Counted from the first letter of the stretch, positions 32,597 through 42,669 are shown. The stretch: DNA of 44,356 bases from Nitrospirota bacterium (GCA_015492515.1 WGEZ01000098.1:1-44356); one strand, 5' to 3'. Translations and numbers: made by a program. The notes: generated by a model not told the origin, from the sequence alone.

Positions 32597-32953
32597 ATGG
32601 ACCGTCCCCGGAAGAAGGAAAGGCTGAGGAGCGAGATCATCAGGGAGCTGACGATCAAGGCCAGGTTTCTGAGTTATATCTGTATCGCCTCAATAATAGT
32701 CTTCTCCATAGGGGTGATGAAGCTGTACCCGAACTGGAGGGCCTCCAAGCTCCTCTTCTTCTTCGCGTTACTGATGGAGTTCTTCTCCTTCGGACTCTTC
32801 ATCTATACGAGGCGGATCCTCGGCGTTCTGAGGTCCGATCCGAGTGATCAGAAGCTTGCAGAGTGTGCCGATTTCCTCTCGATGTACTACTTCCCGAAGT
32901 TCCTCTTCAGGAAGAAGCGCAACCCCTTCATCATCTCCGATGACGGTGACTGA
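32597..32953 (+). CDS. Two-span membrane protein, unknown function
   Basis: 118 residues with a basic N-terminus, two membrane spans (LSYICIASIIVFSIGVMKLY, about 25-44; LLFFFALLMEFFSFGLFIYT, about 52-71) and a cytoplasmic C-terminus (about 72-118) rich in basic and aromatic residues (YYFPKFLFRKKRNPF). ATG with GGGAG about 6 nt upstream. It lies alone between a terminator and the promoter of the sulfate operon; its own promoter was not found. No family recognised. Confidence 0.7.
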   Translation: MDRPRKKERLRSEIIRELTIKARFLSYICIASIIVFSIGVMKLYPNWRASKLLFFFALLMEFFSFGLFIYTRRILGVLRSDPSDQKLAECADFLSMYYFPKFLFRKKRNPFIISDDGD

Positions 32954-33274
32954 TGCTCCCCCCTTCAGAGGCCCGTCATCTCGCCGAGAGGGATTTCCCT
33001 TTAAAATTAGACCCTTACCCTGAGCCCGCCGGAGGGCGCAAAGATGCCCGAAATATATAAAAAAATCTTATATGCTGATTTTAATTTTTTTCTTGAAATA
33101 AGAATTTTCCTTTATGTAGTATATGGAGTTTCCGGCTGAGACCCTGATGTGCAGAATCGCAGATCCTGCTGTAAGCACGGGCACCGAAGGGAAGATAAAT
33201 ATAAGAGATCGCATCCAAGAGACGGACAATTTCCTGAAGACACTTAACTTCAATACAACGGAGGTACCCATTCG
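32954..33274 (+). other. 321-bp intergenic region before adk
   Basis: The first half holds two short GC hairpins and a very AT-rich tract (33050-33115). The promoter for the sulfate operon is at 33093-33122. The rest is a leader of about 145 nt containing a 43- to 51-codon frame (ATG 33147 or 33123) whose TGA overlaps the adk ATG as ATGA. That frame has no ribosome site and no recognisable product. No known riboswitch was recognised. Confidence 0.4.
33093..33122 (+). promoter_or_regulatory. Candidate promoter of the adk-sat-apr-qmo operon
   Basis: TTGAAA (33093-33098) and TAGTAT (33117-33122) are separated by 18 nt within an AT-rich tract. The predicted start is near 33129. Confidence 0.6.
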
Positions 33275-33922
33275 ATGAGAATAGTGCTGCTTGGTGCGCC
33301 GGGTGCTGGAAAAGGGACTCAGGCGAAGAAGTTGATCGAGAAGTACGGCATTCCCCAGATCTCTACAGGTGATATCCTCAGAAAGGCCGTTGCAGACGGC
33401 ACCCCCCTTGGAAAAGAGGCAAAATCTTACATGGACAAAGGCGAGCTTGTCCCTGACTCAGTGGTGATCGGGCTCGTGAAGGAGAGGCTCGCTCAGGATG
33501 ACTGCAAGGCCGGTTTCATCCTGGACGGCTTTCCGAGGAACACGTCACAGGCGGAGACCCTCGACAGGGTGCTCGAGGAGATGGGTATGCCGCTGCAGGT
33601 GGCCCTCAGCATCGACGTGGACATGGACGTTCTGATGAAGCGGCTCACCGGCAGGAGGACCTGCAGGCAGTGCGGGCAGATGTACAACATCTACTTCTCA
33701 CCCCCTGCTGAAGAGGGGATCTGCGACAGGTGCGGTGGAGAGCTCTACCAGAGGGATGACGACAGGGAGGAGACCATCCGTAAGAGGCTCGAGGTCTACC
33801 AGTCCCAGACGGCTCCCCTCATCGAGTATTATGAAAAGAAGGGTATCCTCAGAAGGGTTGAGGGAACGGGCGGCATCGACGAGATATTCGAAAGGATCTG
33901 TTCAATACTGGACAGCATATAG
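33275..33922 (+). CDS. adk: Adenylate kinase
   Basis: 215 residues: P-loop GAPGAGKGT (7-15), AMP-binding STGDILR, the GFPRN motif, and a LID domain of the zinc-binding type with CRQC and CDRC pairs. It interconverts AMP + ATP and 2 ADP. Heading the sulfate operon, it recycles the AMP released by APS reductase, which completes the two-ATP cost of sulfate activation. ATG preceded by ACGGAGG. Elsewhere adk usually lies in ribosomal protein operons (secY-adk), so this position looks like a functional pairing. Confidence 0.97.
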   Translation: MRIVLLGAPGAGKGTQAKKLIEKYGIPQISTGDILRKAVADGTPLGKEAKSYMDKGELVPDSVVIGLVKERLAQDDCKAGFILDGFPRNTSQAETLDRVLEEMGMPLQVALSIDVDMDVLMKRLTGRRTCRQCGQMYNIYFSPPAEEGICDRCGGELYQRDDDREETIRKRLEVYQSQTAPLIEYYEKKGILRRVEGTGGIDEIFERICSILDSI

Positions 33923-34033
33923 GAAAATACGGCAATACGACGGTTCGATGATACGGAAGATGAGCACAGGAGGACGGGAAAGAAACAATAAATAACGTAA
34001 TCTCGTATAACTAAATAAATCAAGGAGGACGCT

Positions 34034-35248
34034 ATGGCACTGGTAAACCCCCATGGAAAAGAGAAGAGACTGAAACCCCTGCTGCTTGAGGGAGATGAGC
34101 TCAAAGAGGAGAAGGCGAGGGCGAAGACCCTTACGGAGGTGAGGATGACCTCCCGGGAGACGGGAGACCTGATAATGCTCGGCATAGGCGGCTTCACACC
34201 CCTGGAGGGGTTCATGGGGTATGACGACTGGAAGGGTGTCTGTGAAAACTACACGATGGCCGACGGAACCTTCTGGCCGATTCCGATCACCCTCTCGACG
34301 ACGAAGGGGCAGGCTGACAGCATCAAGGACGGCGAGGACGTTGCGCTCGTGGACGAAGAGAGCGGTGAGGTAATGGGTATCATGACGGTGAGGGAGAAGT
34401 ACACCATCGACAAGGAGTATGAATGCAAGCAGGTCTTCAGGACCACCGATATCGAGCATCCCGGTGTTGCCAAGGTGATGGCCCAGCCGGAGGTGAACCT
34501 TGCAGGCCCTGTTAAGGTCCTGAGCGAGGGTAGGTTCCCGACGGAGTACAGGGGCGTGTACATGAGGCCGGCTGAGACGCGGAAGGCCTTCGAGGAGAAA
34601 GGCTGGTCCACCGTTGCAGCCTTCCAGACGAGGAACCCGATGCACCGCTCCCATGAATACCTCACCAAGATCGCGATCGAGATCTGCGACGGCGTCTTCA
34701 TCCACATGCTCCTTGGAAAGCTCAAGCCCGGTGACATCCCTGCCGACGTCAGGCAGAAGGCCATAGATGCGTTGATTAATAACTATTACGTGAAAGACAC
34801 GATAATGGTCGGTGGATATCCACTGGACATGAGGTATGCAGGCCCGAGGGAGGCCCTCCTGCACGCCGTCTTCAGACAGAACTACGGCTGCAGCCATCTG
34901 ATCGTCGGTCGTGACCACGCCGGTGTCGGCGACTACTACGGTCCCTTCGACGCACACAAGATCTTCGACGAGATACCGAAGGACGCCCTCGAGACTCAGC
35001 CCCTCAAGATCGACTGGACGTTCTACTGCTACAAGTGCGACGGCATGGCCTCCATGAAGACCTGTCCGCACGACAAGGAGGACAGGCTGATCCTGAGCGG
35101 GACGAAGCTCAGAAAGATGCTCTCCGAGGGTGAGGAGGTGCCGGAGCACTTCAGCCGTCCCGAGGTCCTCAAGATCCTCCGCGAGTACTATGAGGGGTTG
35201 TCTGAGAAGGTGGAGATCAAGATGCATAAATATGCAGAGGGAGCCTGA
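34034..35248 (+). CDS. sat: Sulfate adenylyltransferase (dissimilatory, ATP sulfurylase)
   Basis: Catalyses ATP + sulfate to APS + PPi in the cytoplasm. The 404 residues show the homo-oligomeric (Sat) family marks: [11 protein letters not shown] with the HxxH nucleotide-binding pair (about 197-207), [12 protein letters not shown] (about 295-306), and a zinc-type cluster CYKCDG...CPHD. No APS kinase domain is fused, as expected for a dissimilatory enzyme. ATG with CAAGGAGGACGCT upstream. The 111-bp gap after adk is AT-rich. Confidence 0.97.
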   Translation: MALVNPHGKEKRLKPLLLEGDELKEEKARAKTLTEVRMTSRETGDLIMLGIGGFTPLEGFMGYDDWKGVCENYTMADGTFWPIPITLSTTKGQADSIKDGEDVALVDEESGEVMGIMTVREKYTIDKEYECKQVFRTTDIEHPGVAKVMAQPEVNLAGPVKVLSEGRFPTEYRGVYMRPAETRKAFEEKGWSTVAAFQTRNPMHRSHEYLTKIAIEICDGVFIHMLLGKLKPGDIPADVRQKAIDALINNYYVKDTIMVGGYPLDMRYAGPREALLHAVFRQNYGCSHLIVGRDHAGVGDYYGPFDAHKIFDEIPKDALETQPLKIDWTFYCYKCDGMASMKTCPHDKEDRLILSGTKLRKMLSEGEEVPEHFSRPEVLKILREYYEGLSEKVEIKMHKYAEGA

Positions 35249-35378
35249 GGTTGACGGTCTGCCGTCGGTCCAGGGTTCGATCAAAAATTTCGAAGAGAAG
35301 GGAGGTGGGGTGACCCCGGTCTTTGTTTCTGTATCAGTACCCTGAGCAATAACGTTAAAGTAAAGGAGGTAAGAGTGT

Positions 35379-35798
35379 ATGCCAAGCTTTGTTATTACTG
35401 AAAAGTGCGACGGCTGCAAGGGTCAGGAGAGAACGGCGTGTCAGTATATCTGCCCTCACGACCTGATGGTCCTCGACAGAGACCGGATGAAGGCCTACAA
35501 CCAGGAGCCGGAGCAGTGCTGGGAGTGCTACAACTGCGTGAAGATATGTCCGCAGCAGGCCATCGAGGTGAGGGGTTATGCTGACTACATACCCCTGGGC
35601 GGAAACGTCATCCCCCTGAGAGGGACGGACTCCATCATGTGGACGATAAAGTTCAGAAACGGCGTGCTCAAGAGGTTCAAGTTCCCCATCAGGCTGACGC
35701 CCGAGGGCTCCATCGATCCTTACAAAGGGGCTCCTGAGCCGGACTACTCCAAGATAAAGGGGCCCGGTTATTTCAACTACGAAGCCAGAACACAATAA
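35379..35798 (+). CDS. aprB: Adenylylsulfate reductase beta subunit
   Basis: 139-residue iron-sulfur subunit with two [4Fe-4S] cluster motifs: C10, C13, C21, C25 (first) and C47, C50, C53, C57 (second). These are followed by the C-terminal tail that wraps the alpha subunit (PDYSKIKGPGYFNYEARTQ). It carries electrons to the FAD of AprA. ATG with AAAGGAGG upstream. The aprB-aprA order is standard. Confidence 0.97.
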   Translation: MPSFVITEKCDGCKGQERTACQYICPHDLMVLDRDRMKAYNQEPEQCWECYNCVKICPQQAIEVRGYADYIPLGGNVIPLRGTDSIMWTIKFRNGVLKRFKFPIRLTPEGSIDPYKGAPEPDYSKIKGPGYFNYEARTQ

Positions 35799-35817
35799 AT
35801 ACCAGGAGGTGATATAG

Positions 35818-37854
35818 ATGGAAAAGGAAACCTGCACATTTTCATTCTGCGAGAAGCCCGAGGTCGTGGAGCACGAGACGGACTTCTTGCTCATCGGCGG
35901 CGGGATGGCGGCATGCGGCGCGGCCTTCGAGGCCACTGCATGGGCGAACCCGAAGAAGATAAGGATAACGATGGTCGACAAGGCCGCCACGGACCGCAGC
36001 GGTGCCGTTGCAATGGGGCTTTCCGCCATCAACACCTACATGGGCGGCAACGACATCAAGGACTACGTGAAATACGTCAGGAACGACCTCATGGGGATCA
36101 TCCGTGAGGACCTCGTCTTCGACCTCGGCAGGCATGTGGACAACTCCGTCCACCTCTTCGAGGAGTGGGGGCTGCCCATCTGGAAGAAGGGCGACGACGG
36201 CTTCTCCCTTGACGGCCATCAGGCGAGGGATGCGGGCAAGCCGCTCCTGAAGGACGTCGAGGACAATGCAGAGAGGGAAAAGCTCGTCTGCAGATCCGGC
36301 CGCTGGCAGATAATGATCAACGGCGAGTCCTACAAGGTGATCGTCGCCGAGGCTGCAAAGAAGGCCCTCGAGGCAAACAGGCAGGCCACGGGTGTGGAGC
36401 AGAACCACTTCGAGAGGGTGTTCATCACGAGGCTGCTGCTGGATGCCAACAAGCCGAACACCATCGCCGGTGCGATCGGTTTCAGCGTGAGGGAGAACAA
36501 GGTATACATCTTCAGGGCGAAGGCGATGCTCCTCGTCCCGGGCGGATGCGTCAACGTCTTCAGGCCGCGTTCGGTCGGTGAGGGCATGGGAAGGACATGG
36601 TTCCCCGTCTGGAACTCCGGCTCCGGATACGCGATGGGTGCCCAGGTAGGGGCGGAGCTCGTCCAGATGGAGAACAGGTTCGTGCCTGCGAGGTTCAAGG
36701 ACGGCTACGGTCCCGTCGGAGCCTGGTTCCTCTTCTTCAAGGCGAAGGCGACGGACAGCTACGGAGACGACTACTGCGCCAATCAGGAGTATATCGAGGA
36801 CGCCAAGAAGAAGTACGGCAAATACGTCGACGCCATGGGAACGACCATCAGGAACCACCTCATGATGGAGGCGATGATAAGGGGTAAGGGCCCCATCCTG
36901 ATGAACACCCACACCGCGATGCAGGCCATGGGACAGACCTTCAAGGAGAAGCTCGGCGAGAAGGAAGGTGCCAAGAAGCTCAAACACCTTGAGGCCGAGG
37001 CCTGGGAGGACTTCCTCGACATGACCATAGGACAGGCGGGCATGTGGGCCGCCAACAACATCGAGCCCGACAAGACACCCTCGGAGATAATCCCCTCAGA
37101 GCCGTACTTCCTCGGTTCCCACGCCGGTTGTGCGGGCTTCTGGGTGAGCGGCCCCGGTGACATCCCCGGAGCACCTGCCGAGTGGTCATGGGGGTACAAC
37201 AGGATGAGCACCGTGAACGGCCTCTTCATGGCCGGTGACACCTGCGGTGCATCGGGCCACAAGTTCTCCTCCGGCTCTCACGCCGAAGGGAGGATCGCCG
37301 GCAAGGCGGCAATCGCCTACATCCTGGACAATGCGGACTTCACACCGACGCTGAAGGAGAACGTCGATGATCTCGTAGCAGAGATATACCTCCCCAGGGA
37401 GATCTACGAGAAGTACAAGAACTACTCCACCTCGCCGCACCACATAAGCGTGAACCCCCACTTCATCAAGCCCGACCAGTTCCAGAAGAGGCTCATGAAG
37501 ATAGCCGACGAGTACTTCGGCGGTGTCAGCACCTGGTTCAAGACGAGCAAGACCATGATCGAGGAGGGCCTGAGGCGGCTGCAGCTCCTGAAGGAGGACG
37601 CCAGCAGGCTCGCTGCATCGAACCTCCACGAACTCCTCAGGTGCTGGGAGAACTACCACAGGGTGATCACCGCAGAGGCCCATGCAAGACACGTCCTCTT
37701 CAGGGAGGAGTCGAGGTATCCGGGCTACTACTACAGGGCCGACTATGATCTCATCGACGACGACAACTGGAAGTGCTTCACCGTCTCCAAGTACGACGCA
37801 GAGGCTGACAAGTGGGAGTTCAGGAAGGTCCCCTACGTACAGCTCTTCGATTGA
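35818..37854 (+). CDS. aprA: Adenylylsulfate reductase alpha subunit
   Basis: 678-residue FAD subunit that reduces APS to sulfite and AMP (reductive direction inferred from qmo and sat context). The FAD-binding motif is LLIGGGMAACGAAFEA, with AATDRSGAVAMGLSAINTYMG near 55-80, NHLMMEAM and SGSHAEGRIAGKAA later. Length and all blocks match dissimilatory AprA. ATG with AGGAGGTGATATAG upstream, 19 nt after aprB. Confidence 0.98.
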   Translation: MEKETCTFSFCEKPEVVEHETDFLLIGGGMAACGAAFEATAWANPKKIRITMVDKAATDRSGAVAMGLSAINTYMGGNDIKDYVKYVRNDLMGIIREDLVFDLGRHVDNSVHLFEEWGLPIWKKGDDGFSLDGHQARDAGKPLLKDVEDNAEREKLVCRSGRWQIMINGESYKVIVAEAAKKALEANRQATGVEQNHFERVFITRLLLDANKPNTIAGAIGFSVRENKVYIFRAKAMLLVPGGCVNVFRPRSVGEGMGRTWFPVWNSGSGYAMGAQVGAELVQMENRFVPARFKDGYGPVGAWFLFFKAKATDSYGDDYCANQEYIEDAKKKYGKYVDAMGTTIRNHLMMEAMIRGKGPILMNTHTAMQAMGQTFKEKLGEKEGAKKLKHLEAEAWEDFLDMTIGQAGMWAANNIEPDKTPSEIIPSEPYFLGSHAGCAGFWVSGPGDIPGAPAEWSWGYNRMSTVNGLFMAGDTCGASGHKFSSGSHAEGRIAGKAAIAYILDNADFTPTLKENVDDLVAEIYLPREIYEKYKNYSTSPHHISVNPHFIKPDQFQKRLMKIADEYFGGVSTWFKTSKTMIEEGLRRLQLLKEDASRLAASNLHELLRCWENYHRVITAEAHARHVLFREESRYPGYYYRADYDLIDDDNWKCFTVSKYDAEADKWEFRKVPYVQLFD

Positions 37855-37867
37855 TTCGAACCATAAC

Positions 37868-37906
37868 GGATGGGCAGGGGGCTCCCTGCCCATCCAAAAA
37901 ATTTTT
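37868..37906 (+). terminator. Hairpin between aprA and qmoA, possible partial terminator or mRNA stabiliser
   Basis: A perfect 12-bp stem (GGATGGGCAGGG / CCCTGCCCATCC) with loop GGCT is followed by AAAAAA and then TTTTT. The T run is displaced by six A residues, so termination may be partial. It lies 14 nt after the aprA stop. Confidence 0.6.
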
Positions 37907-37984
37907 GCTTTGATCCTTGGAGGATGCCGACTTCTGGCATGAGGTCGGCGGCCTTCAACTTTCAAGGCGAACGGGAGGAGCAAG

Positions 37985-39244
37985 ATGGGACAAGACAAGG
38001 GGATCCTCGTTGTAGGGGGAGGGATAAGCGGCCTTACCACCGCTGTTGAGGCCGCCGAGACGGGTTACACCACGGTTACGATAGTGGAGAAGAACCCTTA
38101 CCTCGGAGGCCGTGTCGCACAGCATTACAGGTACTTTCCGAAACTCTGCCCCCCTTACTGCGGTCTCGAGATAAACTTCAGGAGGATAAAGCAGAACCCC
38201 GCGATAAGATACTACACGATGGCAGAGGTGGAGGATGTCTCGGGGTCAGCGGGTGATTTCAGGGTGAGGGTAAGACAGAGCCCCAGGTACGTCAACGAGA
38301 AATGCACGGCCTGCAATGCCTGTGTCGAGGCCTGTCCTGTGGAGAGGCCGAACGACTTCAACTTCGGGATGGATACAACGAAGGCGATCTACCTGCCTCA
38401 CGAGATGGCCTTTCCCATGCGCTATGTGATCGACGACAGGCACTGCAAGGGCCTGGAGTGCTCAAAGTGTGTCGATGCCTGTAAGTTCGGCGCCATCGAC
38501 CTTCAGATGAAGCCCTCCACCGTTGAACTCAACGTCGGCAGCATCGTCTACGCAACGGGCTGGAACCCCTATGACGCCGCACGGATGGACAACCTCGGTT
38601 TCGGCAGGATAAAGAACGTGATAACAAACATGATGATGGAGAGGCTCTCGGCACCCAATGGGCCCACAAAGGGGAAGATCCAGAGACCTTCCGACGGCAA
38701 GGAGGTAAAGAGGATCGCCTTTGTACAGTGTGCAGGCTCAAGGGACGAGAACCATCTGCCCTACTGTTCGGCCATATGCTGTATGGCCTCGCTGAAGCAG
38801 GCGACCTATCTGAGGGAGAAGGTCCCCGATTCGAAGGCCACGATCTTTTACATCGATCTGAGGGCCCCCGGCAAGTACGAGGACTTCCTCAGACGCGTCG
38901 ACGCTGACGAAAACATCGTCATGATCAAGGGAAAGGTGGCGAAGATCGAGGAAGACCAGGCCACCGGAGACGTGGTCGTCACAGCCGAGGACGTGGCAGG
39001 AGGGAAGAAGATACAGGAGGGGTTCGACATGGTGGTCCTTGCGGTGGGTATGGAGCCCCAGACGAGGACGAGGGAGTTTCCGGGAGGGCTCAGGTATGAG
39101 GAGAACGGCTTCATCGACGTGGAGCAGCCTGCAGGGGTGTTCGGCGCAGGGGTCGCAAAGAAGCCGCTCGATGTCACCTCCTCCGTCCAGGACGCCACCG
39201 CTTCGGCCATAAAGTGCATTCAAACCGTAGCAGGAGGTAAATAG
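37985..39244 (+). CDS. qmoA: QmoA, quinone-interacting oxidoreductase flavoprotein subunit
   Basis: 419-residue HdrA-like flavoprotein: N-terminal FAD motif LVVGGGISGLTTAVEA, CPPYCGLE, ferredoxin-type cysteines (CTACNACVEACPVE about 104-117; CKGLECSKCVDACKFGA) and HdrA blocks (FVQCAGSRDENHLPYCSAICC). Part of the QmoABC complex, which passes electrons from menaquinol to AprBA. ATG with GGGAGGAG upstream. It follows aprA by 130 nt, including the hairpin. Confidence 0.96.
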   Translation: MGQDKGILVVGGGISGLTTAVEAAETGYTTVTIVEKNPYLGGRVAQHYRYFPKLCPPYCGLEINFRRIKQNPAIRYYTMAEVEDVSGSAGDFRVRVRQSPRYVNEKCTACNACVEACPVERPNDFNFGMDTTKAIYLPHEMAFPMRYVIDDRHCKGLECSKCVDACKFGAIDLQMKPSTVELNVGSIVYATGWNPYDAARMDNLGFGRIKNVITNMMMERLSAPNGPTKGKIQRPSDGKEVKRIAFVQCAGSRDENHLPYCSAICCMASLKQATYLREKVPDSKATIFYIDLRAPGKYEDFLRRVDADENIVMIKGKVAKIEEDQATGDVVVTAEDVAGGKKIQEGFDMVVLAVGMEPQTRTREFPGGLRYEENGFIDVEQPAGVFGAGVAKKPLDVTSSVQDATASAIKCIQTVAGGK

Positions 39245-39245
39245 A

Positions 39246-41480
39246 ATGGAGAAGAAGCTCGGTGTATACATATGCAGCGATTGCGGGATAGGGGACTCCC
39301 TGGACATCGAGGGGCTCCAGAATGCGACCAGGAAGTATCAGCCGGCGGTATGCAAGACACATCCCTTCCTCTGCAGTCAGGAGGGGGTCCAGTTGATAAA
39401 GGACGACATCCAGAACGAGGGGATAAACACGATAGTGATAGCCGCCTGTTCCCAGAGGGTCAACCAGGACGTGTTCGACTTCGATCCCCTCACCTACGTC
39501 ACCGAGAGGGTGAACCTCCGGGAACACGTGGTATGGGTCCAGCCTCCGGGGGATGAGAACACCCAGCTCATGGCGGTTGACTACCTGAGGATGGGGATAA
39601 CGAGGGCGATGAAGGCGTTGCCTCCTGAGCCTAAGAAGGCCGAGCTGGAGAAGACGATCCTCGTTGTGGGAGGCGGTGTGGCCGGGCTGTCGGCCGCCCT
39701 GGAGACGGCTAAGGCGGGGTATAAGGCGGTGATAGTGGAGAAGGCGGGGGAGCTGGGCGGCTGGGCCAAGAAGATGCACAGGACCCTGCCGAGCAGGCCG
39801 CCTTACGCAGAGCTCGAGCCTCCCGACATAGAGGGCAAGATCCGGGCCGTGGAGGAGAACCCCGATATCAGGGTGTACACAAACGCCTCCATCGAGGCCA
39901 TAGACGGTGAGCCGGGCATGTTCGACGTCACCGTCAGCTCCAGCGGCTCCTCTGAGACCTTCAGGGTGGGGGCGGTGGTCTTCACCATAGGCTGGAAGCC
40001 CTACGATGCAACAAAGCTCGAGGATCAGGGCTACGGGAGGTATAAAAACGTCATAACCAACGTCGAGCTCGAGGAGATGGCGAACAACGGAGGGCTGAAG
40101 AGGCCGTCCGACGGCGGTGCCGTGCAGAGCGCCGTATTCATACAGTGCGCGGGACAGAGGGACGAGAACCATCTGCCCTACTGTTCTTCTGTCTGCTGCC
40201 TCACCTCGCTGAAGCAGGCGAAGTACGTCAGGGATTCAAACCCTGATGCCGGTGCGTTCATCATATACAAGGATATGAGGACGCCGGGGCTGTACGAGAA
40301 CTTCTACAGGTCCGCCCAGGACGACGAGGGTATATTCCTTACGAAGGGCGAGGTCCTGGGGATGGAAGAAAACCCGGACGGCACGATAAACGTGAAGGTG
40401 GACAACAAGCTTCTCGGTGCCGTCACCACGATAAAGGCTGATCTGGTCGTACTTGCAACGGGCATGGTCACCAACATGGTGCCCGAGGAGAGGGAGCCGA
40501 ACAACCTCACGGACGAGTTCATAGGTGACATCGTTGAGAAGCAGACCCAGGACGGGATCGTGAAGGAGCTCGAGCCTCAGTCCATCGTACTCAACCTCAA
40601 GTACAGGCAGGGTCCCGAGCTGCCCCATCTGAGATACGGCTTCCCGGACTCGCACTTCATATGCTTCCCTTACGAAACACGGAGGACGGGTATATATGCA
40701 GCCGGTGCCGCAAGGCATCCGATGGATATGGCCTCTGCAGAGCTCGACGGCGCAGGTGCGGCGCTTAAGGCGATACAGTGTGTGGAGCTTACCTCGCAGG
40801 GGAAGTCCGTACACCCCAGGGCAGGGGATCAGACCTTCCCGGAGTTCCGGCTCGAGTCCTGCACGCAGTGCCGGCGCTGTACCGTCGAGTGTCCCTTCGG
40901 AACACTCGATGAGGACGAGAAGGGCACACCGAGGGAGCACCCCTACAGGTGCCGTCGTTGCGGCGTGTGCATGGGTGCATGCCCGCAGAGGATCGTCAAC
41001 TTCAAGAACTACAGTGTGGACATGATCTCCTCGATGTTGAAGGAGATAGATGTGCCCGAGGACGAGGACTTCCCCCTCATCGTCGGGTTCATATGCGAGA
41101 ACGACGCCTATCCGGCCCTCGATATGGCGGGGATCAACAGGATACAGTATCCGCCGAACTTCAGGTTCATATCCCTCAGGTGCCTCGGCGGGACGAATCT
41201 CGTCTGGATCGCCGATGTCCTCTCCAAGGGTGCCGACGGGGTCATACTGATCGGATGCAAGTTCGGAGACGACTACCAGTGCCATTTCATAAAGGGCAGT
41301 CAGATGGCGAACGAGAGGCTCGGGAAGGTGCAGGAGACCCTCAGCAGGTTGATGCTCGAGGCCGACAGGGTCGAGCAGGTACAGCTCGCCATCAACGAAT
41401 ACGACAGGCTGCCGGAGATCCTCGATGAATTCATCGAGAAGGTCAAGGAGATAGGGCCGAACCCGTACAAGGGATTCTGA
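39246..41480 (+). CDS. qmoB: QmoB, HdrA-MvhD-like flavo-iron-sulfur subunit
   Basis: 744 residues. The N-terminal part is HdrA-like (YICSDCGIGDSL, then FAD motif LVVGGGVAGLSAALETA about 138-155, IQCAGQRDENHLPYCSSVCC). There are two ferredoxin-type clusters (CTQCRRCTVECPFG, CRRCGVCMGACPQR about 540-580) and a C-terminal MvhD-like domain (FICENDAYPALDMAGINR, CLGGTNLVWIADVLSKGADGVILIGC). It starts 1 nt after the qmoA stop, so translation is coupled. Paralogue of QmoA. Located at the cytoplasmic face of the complex. Confidence 0.96.
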   Translation: MEKKLGVYICSDCGIGDSLDIEGLQNATRKYQPAVCKTHPFLCSQEGVQLIKDDIQNEGINTIVIAACSQRVNQDVFDFDPLTYVTERVNLREHVVWVQPPGDENTQLMAVDYLRMGITRAMKALPPEPKKAELEKTILVVGGGVAGLSAALETAKAGYKAVIVEKAGELGGWAKKMHRTLPSRPPYAELEPPDIEGKIRAVEENPDIRVYTNASIEAIDGEPGMFDVTVSSSGSSETFRVGAVVFTIGWKPYDATKLEDQGYGRYKNVITNVELEEMANNGGLKRPSDGGAVQSAVFIQCAGQRDENHLPYCSSVCCLTSLKQAKYVRDSNPDAGAFIIYKDMRTPGLYENFYRSAQDDEGIFLTKGEVLGMEENPDGTINVKVDNKLLGAVTTIKADLVVLATGMVTNMVPEEREPNNLTDEFIGDIVEKQTQDGIVKELEPQSIVLNLKYRQGPELPHLRYGFPDSHFICFPYETRRTGIYAAGAARHPMDMASAELDGAGAALKAIQCVELTSQGKSVHPRAGDQTFPEFRLESCTQCRRCTVECPFGTLDEDEKGTPREHPYRCRRCGVCMGACPQRIVNFKNYSVDMISSMLKEIDVPEDEDFPLIVGFICENDAYPALDMAGINRIQYPPNFRFISLRCLGGTNLVWIADVLSKGADGVILIGCKFGDDYQCHFIKGSQMANERLGKVQETLSRLMLEADRVEQVQLAINEYDRLPEILDEFIEKVKEIGPNPYKGF

Positions 41481-41550
41481 GAACGTTATTTACGAAGATC
41501 AGGTTATGTATTCTCGTATCCTCGAATAACAGAATAAACGGGAGGTTTCC

Positions 41551-42669
41551 ATGGCAGAAGAGACGGTAATATCGCCGGACATAAAGTTCATCAGGGAGCT
41601 GAAGGAGACCGGCGGTGAGACATTGAAGAAGTGTTATCAGTGTGCCACCTGTTCCGTTGTCTGTCCCATATCTCCTGACGACAGGCCCTTCCCCCGGAAG
41701 GAGATGGTCATGGCCCAGTGGGGCATGAAGGAGGAGATCTTCTCGTCCCCCGATATCTGGACCTGTCACAACTGTAACGACTGTTCGAAGTACTGTCCCA
41801 GGGGGGCGAGGCCCGGCGACGTGCTCGGTGCCCTGAGGCAGAGGTTCATAAAGGAGGCAGCCGTCCCCGGGTTCATGGGCAATCTGGTAACGGAGCCGAA
41901 GATGACCCTCGTCGCCCTCGCGATACCACTGCTGTTGTTCCTCGTGGTGCTCGGCGTCACCGGTCACCTCGGGATCCCCGAGGGCAGGATTGTGTACTCG
42001 AAGCTCTTCCCCATCAGGTACATCGAGGTCATCTTCCTCTCTGCGGTGGGCCTGGCGGGCGTCGCTTATCTGACGAGCCTGAGCCGCTTCTGGAACAGGC
42101 TCACGAGAGTCAACGGCCGCGGCTATTCGAAGGCCTTTGTGCCGGCCCTTGTGGAGACGATCACGGAGTTCCTGAAGCACAGCAAGTTTGCGAAATGTGA
42201 GGCGAACAGGGACAGGAAGAACGGCCACCTCCTGGTCTTCTACGGCTTTGTCGGTCTCTTCATAACCACCCTCTGGATAACCTTCTACTACTACGTCCCG
42301 AAGATCCACTCACCCATACCCCTCAGCGACCCGATGAAGTGGTTCGGGAACCTGAGCGCCCTCACACTCCTTACGGGCAGCCTGATCGTCATAGCCAACA
42401 GGACGAAGGACAAGGGGATAAACACCAGGAGCTCGTCCTTCGACTGGACCTTCGTGATCATGGTGCTCCTGGTCTGCGTCACCGGGATCCTGACCGAGTT
42501 GATCAGGCTGGCCGGGATCGCTGCCCTTGCGTACCCGATGTATCTCGTTCATCTCACCTTTGTCTTCTATATAATCGTCTATTTCCCGTATTCGAAGCTC
42601 GCCCACATGGGATACAGGACGCTGGCGATCGCCTATTCCAAGATGACGGCGCGGGACGTGGAGGCGTGA
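41551..42669 (+). CDS. qmoC: QmoC, HdrC-HdrE-like membrane subunit
   Basis: 372 residues: an N-terminal HdrC-like half with two cluster motifs (CYQCATCSVVCP, 28-39; CHNCNDCSKYCP about 72-83), then about six membrane spans of a cytochrome-b/HdrE/NarI-like domain (about 125-365). It takes electrons from menaquinol in the membrane. ATG with GGGAGG upstream. The gap before it (41481-41550) is AT-rich. Confidence 0.96.
   Translation: MAEETVISPDIKFIRELKETGGETLKKCYQCATCSVVCPISPDDRPFPRKEMVMAQWGMKEEIFSSPDIWTCHNCNDCSKYCPRGARPGDVLGALRQRFIKEAAVPGFMGNLVTEPKMTLVALAIPLLLFLVVLGVTGHLGIPEGRIVYSKLFPIRYIEVIFLSAVGLAGVAYLTSLSRFWNRLTRVNGRGYSKAFVPALVETITEFLKHSKFAKCEANRDRKNGHLLVFYGFVGLFITTLWITFYYYVPKIHSPIPLSDPMKWFGNLSALTLLTGSLIVIANRTKDKGINTRSSSFDWTFVIMVLLVCVTGILTELIRLAGIAALAYPMYLVHLTFVFYIIVYFPYSKLAHMGYRTLAIAYSKMTARDVEA

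Noticed and set aside
33130-33274. Glycine, SAM or other riboswitch in the adk leader
   Set aside because: A short GGCACCGAAGGGAAG word resembles part of a glycine motif, but the remaining conserved elements are missing.
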